Assembly (NCBI RefSeq): GCF_008692035.1
Contig: NZ_VTFG01000002.1
Location: 620,001 to 684,000, forward strand
DNA from: Pseudomonas marginalis
GTDB lineage: Bacteria; Pseudomonadota; Gammaproteobacteria; Pseudomonadales; Pseudomonadaceae
DNA: 64,000 nt
Reading direction: 5' to 3'
Part shown: positions 17,480 to 26,976 of the stretch, piece by piece
How the letters are laid out: every line of letters starts with the position of its first letter
Numbering within the stretch: the first letter of the stretch is position 1
The notes under the pieces: model-generated
Told to the model about the DNA's origin: nothing
Database searches by the model: none
Seen by the model: the letters and a program-made list of their open reading frames with translations, nothing else
Position numbers and translations under genes: made by a program

Positions 17480-18193
17480 TTAAAGCGGTACGCCGAGGCG
17501 CTTGGCGACTTCTTCGTAGGCTTCGATCACATCACCGAGGCCTTGGCGGAAGCGGTCCTTGTCCATCTTCTTCTTGGTGTCCTTGTCCCACAGGCGGCAG
17601 CCGTCCGGGCTGAATTCGTCGCCGAGGACGATGGAGCCATCGTGGAACACACCGAATTCCAGCTTGAAGTCCACCAGCAGCAGACCTGCGTCGTCGAACA
17701 GCTTGCTCAGCACGTCGTTGACCTTGAGGGACAACTCCTTCATGCGTGCCAGTTGCTCGGCGGTGCCCCAGCCGAATGCCACGACGTGGGATTCGTTGAT
17801 GAACGGGTCGCCCTTGGCGTCGTCCTTCAGGAACAGCTCGAACGTGTAAGGGTTGAGCTTGAGGCCCTCTTCCACGCCCAGGCGCTTGACCAGGCTGCCG
17901 GCGGCGTAGTTACGCACGACGCATTCCACCGGGATCATGTCCAGCTTCTTCACCAGGCACTCGTTGTCGCCCAGCAGTTTGTCGAATTGGGTCGGAATGC
18001 CGGCCGCTTCGAGTTTCTGCATGATGAAGGCGTTGAACTTGTTGTTCACCATGCCCTTGCGATCAAGTTGTTCGATGCGCTTGCCGTCGAACGCCGAGGT
18101 GTCGTTGCGAAACAGCAGGATCAGGCGGTTGGCGTCGTCGGTCTTGTAAACCGACTTGGCTTTGCCGCGGTAGAGTTCTTCACGTTTTTCCAT
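17480..18193 (-). CDS. purC: Phosphoribosylaminoimidazole-succinocarboxamide synthase
   Basis: SAICAR synthetase joins CAIR and aspartate with ATP in de novo purine synthesis (cytoplasm). The 237 residues match the short bacterial PurC length. Visible motifs are LYRGKAKSVY at the N-terminus, VVRNYAAGSL, and LVDFKLEFG/LGDEFSPDGCRLWD near the C-terminus. ATG 18193 is preceded by GGAG. It is last in a minus-strand series dapA-bamC-MBL-purC. Confidence 0.96.
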   Translation of the reverse strand: MEKREELYRGKAKSVYKTDDANRLILLFRNDTSAFDGKRIEQLDRKGMVNNKFNAFIMQKLEAAGIPTQFDKLLGDNECLVKKLDMIPVECVVRNYAAGSLVKRLGVEEGLKLNPYTFELFLKDDAKGDPFINESHVVAFGWGTAEQLARMKELSLKVNDVLSKLFDDAGLLLVDFKLEFGVFHDGSIVLGDEFSPDGCRLWDKDTKKKMDKDRFRQGLGDVIEAYEEVAKRLGVPL

Positions 18194-18220
18194 GATGGGC
18201 TCCGCTTTGAGTGAGGTGGG

Positions 18221-18979
18221 CTAGGCGATATGTCGCCAGTCGAGCCCTGAATCTTGATCGGCCAGTTGCAGCCAGTCCGGGTCGCACCCGAGGGTGTCGA
18301 CAAAACATTGCCGGGCAAGCGTCGGCAGGTTGTTCTTGCTGCTCAAGTGGGCCAGGACCAGGTGTTGCAGGTCTTGCCAGCCCAACTCATACACCAGGTA
18401 CGCCGCCTGATGGTTGTTCAAATGTCCCAGTTCGCCGCCGACCCGTTGCTTGAGAAAGTACGGATAGTGACCGCGAGCCAACAGGTCTCGGCAGTGGTTG
18501 GACTCGATCATCAAGGCATCGAGGTTCCGGTAGCCGTCCAGTACCTTGGCGCAGTAGGAGCCCAGGTCGGTGAGCACGCCGAAACGCCGCTCTCCGTCAC
18601 TGAATACATACTGCGTCGGTTCCTGGGCGTCGTGCGCCACGGCAATCACATCGATGCTCAGGGCACCGATTTGCAGCTGCTCGCCACCGGCCAGGAAACC
18701 TGCGGGTTCTATAGGTTTGCGCATCCCGCGCAGTGTGCCGCGACTGAGGTACACCGGAAGATTGTAGCGCCGAGACAGCAAACCCACGCCATGCACGTGG
18801 TCGGCATGTTCGTGGGTCACCAGAATCGCGCTCAGCTGCGAGGGGTGAACCCCCAGGCGCAGCAGGCGCCGCTCGGTTTCCTTTAACGAGAAACCACAAT
18901 CCACCAGCACGTACGTGTCGTCATGGGCGACCAGCGTGCCGTTCCCTTGGCTACCGCTGCCGAGAACGGCAAAACGCAT
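18221..18979 (-). CDS. MBL-fold metallo-hydrolase (WalJ/YycJ-like)
   Basis: 252 residues of metallo-beta-lactamase fold. The metal-binding HxHxDH motif is VTHEHADHVHGV, with further ligands in VIAVAHDAQEP and the C-terminal LAHLSSKNN. The N-terminus RFAVLGSGSQGNGTLV matches the YycJ/WalJ subgroup, thought to act on nucleic acid as an exonuclease; this is family inference. It lies 4 bases after the bamC stop, so it is in the same operon. Confidence 0.87.
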   Translation of the reverse strand: MRFAVLGSGSQGNGTLVAHDDTYVLVDCGFSLKETERRLLRLGVHPSQLSAILVTHEHADHVHGVGLLSRRYNLPVYLSRGTLRGMRKPIEPAGFLAGGEQLQIGALSIDVIAVAHDAQEPTQYVFSDGERRFGVLTDLGSYCAKVLDGYRNLDALMIESNHCRDLLARGHYPYFLKQRVGGELGHLNNHQAAYLVYELGWQDLQHLVLAHLSSKNNLPTLARQCFVDTLGCDPDWLQLADQDSGLDWRHIA

Positions 18980-18983
18980 CGGA

Positions 18984-20099
18984 TCAGCCCAGGTTGTCCT
19001 GAATCACGCCCAACACCTTGCGCGCTGTTTCAGCCGGCGCGACGGTGTTGATGTTCTTCTCGACGGTGACCTGCACAGTCTCGCCAACCTTGCTCAAACG
19101 CACCTGATAACGCTCGGCGCGGGTCTCGATTTCTTCCTTGGTCGGCTTGCTGCCGAACAGTTTGCCGAAGAAACCAGGCTCTTCGTCTTTGCGCTCGGCC
19201 TTTTCAGCCACGTTGATGTAGTACAGGCCCAGGCTGCGGTTGATGTCTTCAACACGCCATGGGCCTTGCTCCAACGCGCGGCCGACGCTGGCCCAGGCGC
19301 GATCCAGGTCTTCACCCAGGTTCAGCACCACGTTGCCGCTGCCGTCCTCGGTGAGGCTGACGCGGCTCGGGGTGTCGTAATCACGGGCGGCGAGCAGGGA
19401 AACGGAACCGCCCTTCTCGGAGATACGGCTCATGCTGGCCAGCATCTCGTCGACCAATGCCGAGTCGACACCGGTGTTGACCGAGCGGTTGGTGAAGTCG
19501 ACGTTGGCGGTGCTGCCGGCAGGACGCTCGGCGCTGACCACGTAGACTTCACTGGTGTTGCGCTGTACGCCCGGCTCGATGCGCACACGCACTCGGGCTT
19601 CGCTGTCGGCGGCGACACCACCGGCCTGCAGGCGCTTGGCCATGGTGGCGGACAGCTCGCTGCCCTGCTGCCATGCCGTGGTGAATTCACCGGTCTGCGG
19701 GCGCTGCTCGTCGATGCGGAAACCGTTGTCCTGGAAGAACTGCACCGCTACCGGCCAGACTTCTGCAGGTGGGCGCTGCGCCACGATCCAACGCGAATCA
19801 CCGCTCTTCTGCAGGCTGTAGTCGCTGGCATCCGCCACGGCCGAGATCGGCTGTGGACGTGGCACGACGTATTCACCCTTGGTGGTGTCGTCGGCAACGT
19901 TGCGTGGAATCGGCAGCAACGGGTCAAGGCGCTTGGCGACGTTGACGTCCGGCGGCAGTTGCATCGGTTTGGTTGCTTGTGCTTCCAGGTAATCGCTGCC
20001 GCGGTCACGGAAGTAGCCTTCCGGGCCCCAGATCCAACCGCAGCCACTGGTGCTGGAGATAATCAAGGCAAGTGCGGAAAGTCCGGCCAATCGCTTCAT
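18984..20099 (-). CDS. bamC: Outer membrane assembly lipoprotein BamC
   Basis: 371-residue lipoprotein of the BAM complex that inserts beta-barrel proteins into the outer membrane. The lipobox is ISSTSGC within a 20-residue signal. It is followed by an unstructured segment (RDRGSDYLEAQATKPMQLPP, the BamD-contacting region in the family) and two helix-grip domains. ATG 20099 is chosen because the signal peptide starts there; the longer open frame to 20345 overlaps dapA and is spurious. It follows dapA by 17 bases. Confidence 0.92.
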   Translation of the reverse strand: MKRLAGLSALALIISSTSGCGWIWGPEGYFRDRGSDYLEAQATKPMQLPPDVNVAKRLDPLLPIPRNVADDTTKGEYVVPRPQPISAVADASDYSLQKSGDSRWIVAQRPPAEVWPVAVQFFQDNGFRIDEQRPQTGEFTTAWQQGSELSATMAKRLQAGGVAADSEARVRVRIEPGVQRNTSEVYVVSAERPAGSTANVDFTNRSVNTGVDSALVDEMLASMSRISEKGGSVSLLAARDYDTPSRVSLTEDGSGNVVLNLGEDLDRAWASVGRALEQGPWRVEDINRSLGLYYINVAEKAERKDEEPGFFGKLFGSKPTKEEIETRAERYQVRLSKVGETVQVTVEKNINTVAPAETARKVLGVIQDNLG

Positions 20100-20116
20100 G
20101 CGTAGTGCTTCCTCAA

Positions 20117-20995
20117 TTAAACCAGGACGCCGGACTGGCGCAGGGCCTGTCGCAGCGGTTCGTGACAGGCTTCGCTGAGGCGGGTGAGCGGCAGACGGAT
20201 ACCGTCCGGCATCAGGCCCATCTCGAACAGCGCCCACTTCACGGGAATAGGGTTGGATTCGATAAACAGTGTCTTGTTGAGCGGCATCAGCTTCTCGTGG
20301 ATCGCACGGGCGGTCACGGCGTCGCCGGCGATGGCGGCGGCACACAGGTCGCTCATGGCGCGCGGGGCCACGTTGGCGGTCACGGAGATATTGCCCTTGC
20401 CGCCCAGCAGGATCAGCTCGACAGCCGTGGCGTCGTCACCGGAATACAGCAGGAAATCGCTGCTCACCCCGGCCAGGATGTCCTTGGCGCGCTGCAGGTC
20501 GCCGGTGGCTTCCTTGATGCCGATGATGTTCGGCACGGTGGACAGGCGGATCACGGTCTCGGCCTTCATGTCGCACGCGGTACGACCCGGCACGTTATAG
20601 AGGATCTGCGGGATGTCGACGGCTTCGGCAATGGTGCGGAAGTGCTGGTACAGGCCTTCCTGGGTCGGCTTGTTGTAGTACGGGGTCACCAGCAGGCAAG
20701 CGTCGGCGCCGGCTTTCTTGGCGTTTCGGGTCAGCTCGATGGCTTCGCGCGTCGAGTTGGCGCCCGTGCCGGCGATCACGGCAATACGCCCCGCGACACG
20801 CTTGACCACGAATTCGATCACCTGGATGTGTTCTTCCACATCGAGGGTGGCCGATTCACCTGTGGTGCCGACCGCCACGATGGCGTTGGTGCCTTCTTGC
20901 AGGTGGAAGTCCACCAGTTTGCCCAGGCTGTCCCAGTCGAGATGACCTTGTGCATCCATGGGTGTGACCAGTGCCACCATACTGCCCGCAATCAT
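20117..20995 (-). CDS. dapA: 4-hydroxy-tetrahydrodipicolinate synthase
   Basis: Condenses pyruvate with aspartate semialdehyde in lysine/diaminopimelate synthesis. The 292 residues are the normal length. The TIM-barrel motifs are VGTTGESATLD, LLVTPYYNKPTQEG with the essential Tyr, ILYNVPGRT, and Lys in IIGIKEATGD, the Schiff-base lysine. ATG 20995 begins MIAGSMVALVTPM as in homologues. It is the first gene of the dapA-bamC operon and divergent from gcvR. Confidence 0.96.
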   Translation of the reverse strand: MIAGSMVALVTPMDAQGHLDWDSLGKLVDFHLQEGTNAIVAVGTTGESATLDVEEHIQVIEFVVKRVAGRIAVIAGTGANSTREAIELTRNAKKAGADACLLVTPYYNKPTQEGLYQHFRTIAEAVDIPQILYNVPGRTACDMKAETVIRLSTVPNIIGIKEATGDLQRAKDILAGVSSDFLLYSGDDATAVELILLGGKGNISVTANVAPRAMSDLCAAAIAGDAVTARAIHEKLMPLNKTLFIESNPIPVKWALFEMGLMPDGIRLPLTRLSEACHEPLRQALRQSGVLV

Positions 20996-21268
20996 GCAAC
21001 CGCTCCTGCCGGAAAAAGAGAGCCGTAATGGTACTGGCGCCAAGATGCTTGTACAAGCGAAGTACCGCCTGAGGATGCGTTCTGGCGCAACTAAACGACG
21101 GGCAATGCCATCATTGGGCCAAAGCACGGGTTGAGGCTGGGCAAAATCAGGCGGATCACGCAATGAAAACGCCACCTCCTATCCCTTGGCGACGCTTTTC
21201 GCTACCCTTCATGCTTTGATCGATACAGCCCTCACCGTATCGACCGCTCATCGTTTTAGGAAGGCTGC

Positions 21269-21829
21269 ATGTCCACCCCCACAGTTCGCGAACAATTCCT
21301 TGTTATCAGTGCCCTCGGCGCCAACCCCATGGAGCTGACCAACGTCCTGTGCCGCGCCAGCCATGAAAACCGCTGTGCCGTGGTGACCTCCCGCCTGACC
21401 CGCCATGGCGAGTGCAGTGCGCTGGTCCTGCAGATTTCCGGCACCTGGGATGCCCTGGCGCGCCTGGAGACCGGCCTGCCGGGCCTGGCCAAGAAGCACG
21501 ACTTCACCGTCAACGTGGTGCGCAGCGCCGCCCTGGAAAATCGCCCGCAGGCGCTTCCTTATGTGGCGTATGTCAGCTCGGCCTACCGCTCGGACATCGT
21601 CAATGAGCTGTGCCAGTTCTTCATCGACCACAACGTCGAACTGGAGAACCTGACCTGCGACACCTACCAGGCCCCGCAGACCGGCGGCACCATGCTCAAC
21701 GCCACCTTCACCGTGACCCTGCCGGCCGGCGTGCAGATCAGTTGGCTGCGCGACCAGTTCCTGGATTTCGCCGATGCCCTGAACCTCGACGCGTTGATCG
21801 AGCCGTGGCGCCCACAGAACCCAATGTAA
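21269..21829 (+). CDS. gcvR: Glycine cleavage system regulator GcvR (ACT domain protein)
   Basis: 186 residues with two ACT domains (about 8-85 and 95-175), the layout of GcvR, which binds glycine and GcvA to control glycine-cleavage genes. The N-terminus EQFLVISALGANPMELTNVL is typical. It is followed after 12 bases by bcp, the same order as in other Pseudomonas genomes, and is read divergently from dapA. Confidence 0.9.
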   Translation: MSTPTVREQFLVISALGANPMELTNVLCRASHENRCAVVTSRLTRHGECSALVLQISGTWDALARLETGLPGLAKKHDFTVNVVRSAALENRPQALPYVAYVSSAYRSDIVNELCQFFIDHNVELENLTCDTYQAPQTGGTMLNATFTVTLPAGVQISWLRDQFLDFADALNLDALIEPWRPQNPM

Positions 21830-21841
21830 GGAAGTTTTTTC

Positions 21842-22315
21842 ATGGCGGTAGTCATCGACAAACCCGTAGCCGATTTCGAAGCCCAGGCCACCAGCGGCCA
21901 GACCTTCAGCCTTGCCGCCCTCAAGGGCAAGCAAGTGGTGATCTACTTCTACCCGAAGGACAGCACCCCGGGCTGCACCACCGAAGGCCAGGGTTTCCGT
22001 GACCAGTACGCGGCATTCAAGGCCGCCAACACAGAGGTGTTTGGCGTGTCGCGCGACAGCGTGAAGTCCCATGAGAACTTCAAGGGCAAGCAGGAATTCC
22101 CGTTCGAGCTGATCAGCGACAAGGATGAAGCGGTCTGCCAGCTGTTCGATGTCATCAAGCTGAAGAAGCTGTACGGCAAGGAATACCTGGGTGTGGATCG
22201 CAGCACCTTCCTGATCGACAAGGACGGTGTGCTGCGCCAGGAATGGCGCGGCGTGAAAGTGCCGGGCCATGTGGACACCGTTCTGGCCGCAGCCCAGGCG
22301 TTGAACAAGGCCTGA
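21842..22315 (+). CDS. bcp: Bcp/PrxQ-type thiol peroxidase without the usual resolving Cys
   Basis: 157-residue peroxiredoxin that reduces hydroperoxides. The peroxidatic Cys lies in YPKDSTPGCTTEGQGFRD. The resolving cysteine found five residues later in many Bcp proteins is Gly here, so this is the one-Cys-in-motif form that needs an external thiol. The only other cysteine is in DEAVCQLFD, which matches the other resolving position described for PrxQ proteins. ATG 21842 has AAGGAAG upstream. Confidence 0.93.
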   Translation: MAVVIDKPVADFEAQATSGQTFSLAALKGKQVVIYFYPKDSTPGCTTEGQGFRDQYAAFKAANTEVFGVSRDSVKSHENFKGKQEFPFELISDKDEAVCQLFDVIKLKKLYGKEYLGVDRSTFLIDKDGVLRQEWRGVKVPGHVDTVLAAAQALNKA

Positions 22316-22364
22316 TCTGTAGCGCGGATCACTGCGGCGATGAAGCAGTGATTCGCACCTCCCC

Positions 22365-23438
22365 TTACAACAACGGTGCCACCACCGGCTCCTGCCGCGG
22401 CCACGCATCCAGCACGGCCTTGAACAGCGTCGCCAGGGGAATCGCAAAGAACACCCCCCAGAATCCCCACAGTCCACCAAACAACAGCACTGCACAGATG
22501 ATCGCCACCGGGTGCAGGTTGACCGCCTCCGAGAACAGCAGCGGCACCAGCACGTTGCCATCCAGGGTCTGGATGATGCCGTAGACCGCCATCAGGTAGA
22601 TGAACTGGTCGCTCCAGCCCCACTGGAACAAGGCGATCAAGGTCACCGGCACTGTTACCACCACGGCACCGACATACGGCACCACCACCGAAATCCCCAC
22701 CAGCAGTGCCAGCAAGGCGGCGTAGTTGAGGTCCAGTGCGATAAACGCGATGTAGGTAACGCCCCCGCAGATAATGATCTCGATGACCTTGCCACGAATG
22801 TAGTTGGCGATCTGCCGGTTCATTTCTTCGGCCACCCGGGTGATCAGCGCTCGTTCGCGGGGCAGATAGCCGCTCACCCAACGTCCGATCATGGCGCGGT
22901 CCTTGAGGAAGAAGAACACCAGGATCGGTACGAGCACCAGGTAGATCATGATGTTGACCAGCAGCGGCAGGCTGGACAGGGAAAAGGTCAGCGCCCATTG
23001 CCCGAATTTTCCGATTTCGCCCCGTGCCACTTCTATGGCCTGCAACACCTGCTCGTCCGACACCAGATGCGGGTAGCGTTCCGGCAACAGCAGCAACAGC
23101 GACTGCCACTTGGCGAGCATGCCCGGCAACTCGTTGAACAACGTGATCAGTTGGTGCCACAGCAGCGGCAATACCACGACGACAAACACCACCAGCAGCC
23201 CCATGAACAAGGCGAATACCAGGCCCACTGCCGCGCCGCCCGGCAAGCGTAGACGCTCCAGGGTGGTGACCAGGCCCTGCATCAGGTAAGCCAGCACCAT
23301 CCCCGCCAGTACCGGCGCCAGCATGCCTCCCAAGGTGAGTACGGCCGTAAAGGCCAGAAACAGCAGGACCGCGAGCACCACGGCTTCTTCATCGGAGAAG
23401 TAGCGCTGGATCCAGTCTCGTAACACTTTGAACATCAA
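22365..23438 (-). CDS. PerM/AI-2E-type transporter family protein
   Basis: 357-residue inner-membrane protein with about eight hydrophobic segments: two pairs at the N-terminus, a soluble middle region (about 80-145) and a C-terminal cluster with GISVVVPYVGAVVVTVPV, the signature stretch of the AI-2E exporter (TqsA/PerM) superfamily. The substrate is unknown; names in this family are often over-specific. It lies downstream of the TusA-like gene on the same strand, 28 bases away. Confidence 0.85.
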   Translation of the reverse strand: MMFKVLRDWIQRYFSDEEAVVLAVLLFLAFTAVLTLGGMLAPVLAGMVLAYLMQGLVTTLERLRLPGGAAVGLVFALFMGLLVVFVVVVLPLLWHQLITLFNELPGMLAKWQSLLLLLPERYPHLVSDEQVLQAIEVARGEIGKFGQWALTFSLSSLPLLVNIMIYLVLVPILVFFFLKDRAMIGRWVSGYLPRERALITRVAEEMNRQIANYIRGKVIEIIICGGVTYIAFIALDLNYAALLALLVGISVVVPYVGAVVVTVPVTLIALFQWGWSDQFIYLMAVYGIIQTLDGNVLVPLLFSEAVNLHPVAIICAVLLFGGLWGFWGVFFAIPLATLFKAVLDAWPRQEPVVAPLL

Positions 23439-23466
23439 TCAACCTCGGGTGGTAGGGGCAAACGGT

Positions 23467-23706
23467 TCAGGCCTTGCGCAACCAGTAACGGTACACACCG
23501 GCGGCGTCTTCTTCATGCAGCAGGGTATGGCCGGCCAGCTTGGCGAAGGTGCGAAAATCACGCTGGGAACCTGCGTCGGTGGCGATCACCTTGAGCACAG
23601 CGCCACTGGCCAATCGATTGAGTTCCAGCTTGGCCTTGAGCAGAGGCAACGGGCAATTGAGGCCGCTGGCATCGAGTTCGGCATCAAAGGCTACAGCGTC
23701 GGTCAT
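23467..23706 (-). CDS. TusA-like sulfur-carrier protein
   Basis: 79 residues of the SirA/TusA fold with the sulfur-accepting Cys in LDASGLNCPLPLLKAK. TusA proteins pass persulfide sulfur to tRNA thiolation, molybdenum-cofactor or other pathways. The position between a perM-like gene and bepA matches the P. aeruginosa PA1006 locus, whose product is linked to molybdenum metabolism and nitrate respiration. ATG 23706 gives the family-length protein; an upstream ATG at 23727 adds seven residues. Confidence 0.85.
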   Translation of the reverse strand: MTDAVAFDAELDASGLNCPLPLLKAKLELNRLASGAVLKVIATDAGSQRDFRTFAKLAGHTLLHEEDAAGVYRYWLRKA

Positions 23707-23801
23707 GGTTTTACTCCGGGCACGCATTCGGGGTGCTTAGAATATCTGGTCCGAAGCTCAGTGTCCGGCTACAGTAAGCTCTTTGTCGAAAGGCTCTGTG
23801 C

Positions 23802-25235
23802 ATGACTTTTTTGCGCCCCACCCTGCTGACGCTGGCTTGCCTGCTGGCCTCCCCAGGCTTCGCTGACGACCTGCCGTCACTTGGCGACGCCAGTTCTGCC
23901 ATTGTCTCGCCACAACAGGAATATCAGCTGGGCCGCGCCTGGCTGGCCTACCTACGGGGCCAGGTCTCGCAGTTGAACGACCCGCAGCTCAAGGATTACG
24001 TCGAAACCAGCGTGTACAAGCTGGTGGAAACCAGCCAGGTGAATGACCGGCGCCTGGAATTCATCCTGATCAACAGCCCGCAGCTGAACGCCTTTGCCGC
24101 ACCCGGCGGTATCGTCGGCGTGAACGGCGGCCTGTTTCTCAATGCCCAGACCGAAGGGGAATACGCGTCGGTGCTGGCCCACGAACTGGCTCACTTGTCC
24201 CAGCGTCACTTCGCCCGTGGTGTCGAGGCGCAGCAGCGCATGCAGATCCCGATGATGGCCGCCCTCCTCGGCGGCATCATTGCGGCCGCCGCCGGTGCCG
24301 GGGATGCCGGGATTGCTGCGATTGCCGGCACCCAGGCGGCGGCCATCCAGGAACAACGACGATTCTCTCGCCAGAATGAACAGGAAGCGGACCGTATCGG
24401 CATCGTCAACCTGGAGAAAGCCGGCTACGACCCGCGTTCCATGCCGACCATGTTCGAACGCCTGATGCGTCAGTACCGCTTCGACGCCAAGCCGCCGGAA
24501 TTCCTGCTGACTCACCCGGTGACCGAATCGCGTATCGCCGACACCCGCAACCGCGCGGAACAGGCCAAGGCCGGTGGCAAGGAAGACAGCCTGCGCTACC
24601 AGCTGATTCGCGCACGGGTACAGCTGCAATACGAAGACACCTCCGGACTCGCCGCCAAACGCTTCCAGGCGCAACTGGACGAAAATCCTAAAAACGACGT
24701 GGCGCGCTATGGCCTGGCCATCGCCCAGATCAAAGCCTCCCAGTTCAAACAGGCACGGGAAAGCCTGCAACCCTTGCTGGCCAAGGCGCCCAATGACATC
24801 ACCTACAACCTGGCGCAGATCCAGTTGGACATCGACAACAACCACCTGCCCGATGCCCAGCAACGCACGGATCGGATGCTGACCCAATACCCCGGCAACT
24901 ACCCGCTGAATCAGATTCGGGTAGATCTGTTGCTTAAACAGAATCGCACCGCCGATGCGGAAAAGGCCCTGGATGGCTTGCTCAAGTCGCGCCCGGACGA
25001 TCCGGATGTGTGGTACCAGGTCGCCGAGACGCGTGGTTTGTCGGGCAATATCATCGGCCTGCATCAGGCTCGCGCCGAATACTTTGCTTTGGTGGGAGAC
25101 TTCCAGCAGGCGATTCAGCAGTTGGACTTTGCCAAACGTCGCGCCGGCAGCAATTTCCCGTTGTCGTCACGTATCGATGCACGTCAGCGTGAGTTGATCG
25201 AACAGGAGCGCCTGGTTAAAGGCATGATGGGCTAG
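23802..25235 (+). CDS. bepA: Periplasmic M48 metalloprotease with TPRs (BepA-like)
   Basis: 477 residues: signal peptide (about 1-22, cleavage after SPGFA), M48 peptidase domain with the zinc motif HELAHLSQRH (HExxH) and the third ligand in NEQEADRIG, then TPR helices (about 280-470). BepA degrades or assists stalled outer-membrane proteins such as LptD and works beside the BAM complex. It is divergent from the TusA-like gene and ends before a strong terminator. Confidence 0.9.
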   Translation: MTFLRPTLLTLACLLASPGFADDLPSLGDASSAIVSPQQEYQLGRAWLAYLRGQVSQLNDPQLKDYVETSVYKLVETSQVNDRRLEFILINSPQLNAFAAPGGIVGVNGGLFLNAQTEGEYASVLAHELAHLSQRHFARGVEAQQRMQIPMMAALLGGIIAAAAGAGDAGIAAIAGTQAAAIQEQRRFSRQNEQEADRIGIVNLEKAGYDPRSMPTMFERLMRQYRFDAKPPEFLLTHPVTESRIADTRNRAEQAKAGGKEDSLRYQLIRARVQLQYEDTSGLAAKRFQAQLDENPKNDVARYGLAIAQIKASQFKQARESLQPLLAKAPNDITYNLAQIQLDIDNNHLPDAQQRTDRMLTQYPGNYPLNQIRVDLLLKQNRTADAEKALDGLLKSRPDDPDVWYQVAETRGLSGNIIGLHQARAEYFALVGDFQQAIQQLDFAKRRAGSNFPLSSRIDARQRELIEQERLVKGMMG

Positions 25236-25248
25236 ACCCATCGCCCAC

Positions 25249-25290
25249 AAAAAAGCCCCGCCCTCGTAACACGAAGGCGGGGCTTTTTAT
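25249..25290. terminator. Bidirectional rho-independent terminator
   Basis: Stem aaaagccccgcc...ggcggggcttttt with A-run and T-run flanks, between the convergent bepA and mucD genes. It can serve both. Confidence 0.9.
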
Positions 25291-25302
25291 TGGCCGGGTG
25301 GG

Positions 25303-26742
25303 TTACTCGGCCAGCTTGAAGGTAATGAAGCTGGCACGCCCCTGGCGAAGCACGCGCATCGATACCGAGCGGTTCTTCGGCAACGCCTTGGCGATGTCGG
25401 TGAACTGCTTGGTAGTCTCAATCGCCTGATTGTTCAGGTGAGTGATCACGTCGCCAGGCTGCAGGCCGATCAAGGCTGCCGGGCCGTCCTGCACTTCCTT
25501 GATCACCACGCCGCTCTTGAGATCGAAGGCTTTCTTCTGCTCGTCAGTCAGCTCGGCCACGGCAATGCCCAGGCGATTGCTGCTGCGCTCGGCGCCCGGC
25601 TTGGTGTTACCCAGGGCATCCAGGGTCGCGCCCTCTTCAGGGATCGCTCCTACAGTCAGCTCGACATTCTGGCGCTTGCCATCACGAATCACTTCCAACT
25701 TGGCCTTGCTGCCGGCCTTGAGTGCGCCAACCAGGTGCGGCAGGTCGGCCGACATAACGATCGGTTGACCGTTCATGCTCAGGATCACGTCGCCCACTTG
25801 CAGACCGCCTTTGGCAGCCGGGCCGTCATCCTGGATTTGCGCGACCAGGGCGCCCGCCGGCTTGTCGAGGCCGAAGGATTCAGCCAGGTCCTTGTTCACT
25901 TCCTGAATCACCACGCCCAACCAGCCACGGCTGACCTTGCCACCGCTTTTCAGCTGATTGGAAACATCCATGGCCACGTCGATAGGAATGGCGAACGAAA
26001 CCCCCATGAAGCCACCGGAACGGGTGTAGATCTGCGAGTTGATCCCCACCACTTCGCCCGCCAGGTTGAACAACGGGCCACCGGAGTTGCCCGGGTTGAT
26101 CGGCACGTCGGTCTGGATGAACGGCACATAGTTCTCGTTCGGCAGGCTGCGACCAATGGCACTGACGATACCCTGGGTAACGGTATGGTCAAAACCAAAC
26201 GGCGAGCCGATGGCTACCACCCACTGCCCCGCCTTCAGGTCCTGGGACTTGCCCAGCTTCAGCACCGGCAGGTCCTTGCCCTCGATCTTCAGCAAGGCCA
26301 CGTCGGAACGCGGATCGGTGCCGACCAATTTGGCTTTCAGCTCACTGCGATCGGCCAGGCGTACGAGGATCTCGTCGGCGTCGGCAATCACATGGTTATT
26401 GGTGAGGATGTAGCCATCTGGCGAAATGATGAAGCCCGACCCCAGGGACTGCGCTTCACGCTGGCCACCACCGCCACCACGGGGCGCACGCGGTTGTGGC
26501 ATGCCACGCTCGAAGAACTCGCGCAGCATCGGCGGCAGGCCTTCCAGGTCAGGCATCTGCTGGTTGGAGACTTTGCGATCCGGCAGCTTCTGGGTGGTAC
26601 TGATGTTCACCACGGCAGGCGAGGCTTGCTCAACCAATTGGGTGAAGTCAGGCAACTCGACCGCTTGCGCGGGCACGGCCTGACCCAGCACCAATACCGT
26701 GGCGACTATGGATAGGTAAGACTTCAAACGTGGTATCGACAT
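25303..26742 (-). CDS. mucD: Periplasmic serine protease MucD (DegP/HtrA type)
   Basis: 479 residues: signal peptide (ends about AVPAQA), trypsin-like domain with catalytic His in LTNNHVIADAD, Asp in DPRSDVALLKI and Ser in GNSGGPLF, then two PDZ domains (about 290-365 and 400-475). MucD removes misfolded envelope protein and damps the AlgU response by limiting activation of the MucA cascade. It is transcribed with algU-mucA-mucB but 234 bases follow mucB, enough for its own promoter. ATG 26742 has GGGAG upstream. Confidence 0.95.
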   Translation of the reverse strand: MSIPRLKSYLSIVATVLVLGQAVPAQAVELPDFTQLVEQASPAVVNISTTQKLPDRKVSNQQMPDLEGLPPMLREFFERGMPQPRAPRGGGGGQREAQSLGSGFIISPDGYILTNNHVIADADEILVRLADRSELKAKLVGTDPRSDVALLKIEGKDLPVLKLGKSQDLKAGQWVVAIGSPFGFDHTVTQGIVSAIGRSLPNENYVPFIQTDVPINPGNSGGPLFNLAGEVVGINSQIYTRSGGFMGVSFAIPIDVAMDVSNQLKSGGKVSRGWLGVVIQEVNKDLAESFGLDKPAGALVAQIQDDGPAAKGGLQVGDVILSMNGQPIVMSADLPHLVGALKAGSKAKLEVIRDGKRQNVELTVGAIPEEGATLDALGNTKPGAERSSNRLGIAVAELTDEQKKAFDLKSGVVIKEVQDGPAALIGLQPGDVITHLNNQAIETTKQFTDIAKALPKNRSVSMRVLRQGRASFITFKLAE

Positions 26743-26976
26743 ACAGCTCCCGTTACGACGAGCAGGGTTGAGCGACAGGGTTCAAGAAACGCCGAAAACT
26801 GCGAACGACATCTTTGTTCCGCGAACAAAACAAGGCCAGGGCCAACAAGCCCTGACCTATAAAAAACATGGGAGATTTTTGCAAGTGAAAATGCTGATCC
26901 AGACATTTCATGCTCTCGGCAGCCAACCTGGCATGGGCGTACTGTGAAAGATCCGGATGAACATAGGATTAACGAC

